NCBI GenBank assembly: GCA_017465025.1
Contig: JAFTXM010000016.1
Coordinates: 1 to 39,738, forward strand
Direction of reading: 5' to 3'
Source: Oscillospiraceae bacterium
Lineage (GTDB): Bacteria > Bacillota > Clostridia > Oscillospirales > Oscillospiraceae
DNA: 39,738 nt
Shown here: piece by piece, positions 39,022 through 39,738 of the stretch
Layout of the letters: each line of letters opens with the position of its first letter
Numbering within the stretch: position 1 is the stretch's first letter
Notes under the pieces: model-generated
What the model was told of the DNA's origin: nothing
Database searches by the model: none
What the model saw: the letters and a program-made list of their open reading frames with translations, nothing else
Made by a program: the position numbers and the translations under genes

Positions 39022-39693
39022 TCAGCCCTCGTTCCAGGCCTTTATCTCGGTGCGAAGCCAGTCGGCCCATTCCTCAATACCCTCGCCGTTTCTGGCGGAG
39101 ATGGGGATGACCTTCATCTTGGGGTTGAGCTTCTTTACGTACTTTTTGCACTCTTCCAGATCAAAATCGAAGTAGGGCAGCACGTCAATCTTGTTTATCA
39201 GCAGCACATCGCAGATGGAGAACATCAGCGGGTACTTGAGGGGCTTGTCGTGCCCTTCGGGAACGGAGAGGATCATTGCGTTTTTCACGCTGCCTGTGTC
39301 AAACTCGGCGGGGCATACCAGATTGCCCACGTTCTCAAGTATGGCAAAGTCCACATCCTCAACACCCAGTCCGTCCAGACCCTGCTTTGTCATACCTGCG
39401 TCCAGATGGCACATACCGCCGGTGTGCAGCTGAATGACCTTCACGCCGGTCTTTTCAATGGTGGCGGCATCCACGTCGGAGTCAATGTCGGCCTCCATAA
39501 CGCCGATGCGAAATTCATCCTTCAGCGCCTCAATGGTGCGCTTGAGTGTGGTGGTCTTGCCGGAGCCGGGGGAGCTCATCAGGTTGAGCAGAAAAACCTT
39601 GTCCCGTTTAAGCTGCTCGCGGAGGATATCCGCTTCCCGGTCATTATTTTCAAAAACGCTCTTTTTTATTTCAAGAACTCTGAAACCTTCCAT
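39022..39693 (-). CDS. hypB: Hydrogenase maturation GTPase HypB
   Basis: GTPase that helps insert nickel into [NiFe] hydrogenase (or urease-like) enzymes, 223 residues. It has the P-loop SPGSGKTT (41-48), ADIDSDVDAATIE, LHTGGMCHLDAGM (the metal-binding Cys/His), LENVGNLVCPAEFDTG, and the G4 motif NKIDVLPYF (~166). The His-rich nickel-storage tail and the CxxCGC metal site of longer HypB proteins are absent at the N-terminus, so this is the short form. The ATG at 39693 has AAAGGAG upstream. It is alone here up to the right edge, with a possible -10 box at 39727-39732; hypA or hydrogenase genes, if any, are outside the window. Confidence 0.95.
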   Translation of the reverse strand: MEGFRVLEIKKSVFENNDREADILREQLKRDKVFLLNLMSSPGSGKTTTLKRTIEALKDEFRIGVMEADIDSDVDAATIEKTGVKVIQLHTGGMCHLDAGMTKQGLDGLGVEDVDFAILENVGNLVCPAEFDTGSVKNAMILSVPEGHDKPLKYPLMFSICDVLLINKIDVLPYFDFDLEECKKYVKKLNPKMKVIPISARNGEGIEEWADWLRTEIKAWNEG

Positions 39694-39726
39694 GCCAAGT
39701 CTCCTTTTTCATATCAGACTGTGACC

Positions 39727-39735
39727 ATTTTAGCA
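39727..39735 (-). promoter_or_regulatory. Possible extended -10 promoter of hypB
   Basis: On the minus strand TGC before TAAAAT (39732-39727), ~35 bases before the start; the -35 region lies beyond the window edge. Confidence 0.4.
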
Positions 39736-39738
39736 CAT

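Noticed and set aside
1..39738. CRISPR arrays, insertion sequences, prophage or integrase genes
   Set aside because: No regularly spaced direct repeats, transposase or integrase motifs, or phage structural genes were seen.

Overview
The window looks like a chromosomal segment of an anaerobic, low-redox Clostridia species (Oscillospiraceae/Ruminococcaceae-like, probably gut or a similar habitat). The grounds are: class 1B pyrD-pyrK, a corrinoid methyltransferase with a RACo-type reductive activator, radical-SAM proteins, a GH94 cellobiose phosphorylase, DegV paralogues, ECF-type vitamin uptake with coaX, an MBG-repeat surface protein, and strong Shine-Dalgarno sites with sigma-A type promoters. 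The third codon positions are GC-rich in most genes. The assignment is by gene content only; no database search was possible. I see no integrase, transposase, phage module or CRISPR array.

Layout. 1-5.7 kb (minus): the pyrimidine operon pyrC-carB-pyrK-pyrD (pyrD runs off the left edge), with its promoter and a leader that can form alternative hairpins. 5.7-7.5 kb: a possible 24-residue ORF and a GltS-family sodium/glutamate symporter. 7.5-9.0 kb: tRNA-Val (minus), then tRNA-Met and tRNA-Glu (plus), and a DUF5131 protein. 9.0-14.1 kb: a divergent corrinoid methyl-transfer module. On the minus strand it has a DUF2284 Cys-rich protein and a methyltransferase fused to its own corrinoid-binding domain. 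On the plus strand it has a ferredoxin-ASKHA activator and a homocysteine S-methyltransferase. The two promoters are interleaved in about 90 bp.

14.1-20.2 kb: a Nudix hydrolase, an SPL-like radical SAM protein, an ECF sigma factor with a membrane-anchored partner, an unknown exported protein, an SDR oxidoreductase, a DegV protein and a membrane XRE regulator. 20.3-23.3 kb (minus): murI-ywiB-argS. 23.4-24.4 kb (plus): an unknown acidic protein plus a GreA/B factor. 24.4-27.6 kb (minus): an AI-2E-family permease and an exported 5'-nucleotidase. 27.7-31.6 kb (plus): a cytosolic cellobiose-use pair, cellobiose phosphorylase and GH1 beta-glucosidase. 31.6-35.4 kb (plus): a second DegV, an unexplained structured intergenic region, a PocR-domain AraC regulator, a structured 3' element, and a pantothenate S-component (panT) with coaX. 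35.6-39.0 kb (plus): an MBG/Ig-repeat surface protein with an atypical sorting-like tail, and a LytR-CpsA-Psr protein. 39.0-39.7 kb (minus): hypB.

How they fit together. Most of the window is ordinary metabolism arranged in short operons separated by clear hairpin terminators, many of them shared by convergent genes. The most distinctive part is the 9.0-14.1 kb module. It appears to hold a full methyl-transfer path: an unknown methyl donor, a fused methyltransferase/corrinoid, repair by the RACo-like activase, and homocysteine as a plausible acceptor. Its methyltransferase lacks the usual His-x-Cys zinc motif, and its homocysteine methyltransferase carries what looks like a remnant of a pterin-binding domain. 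The two structured intergenic regions around pocR and the pyr leader are the best non-coding candidates.
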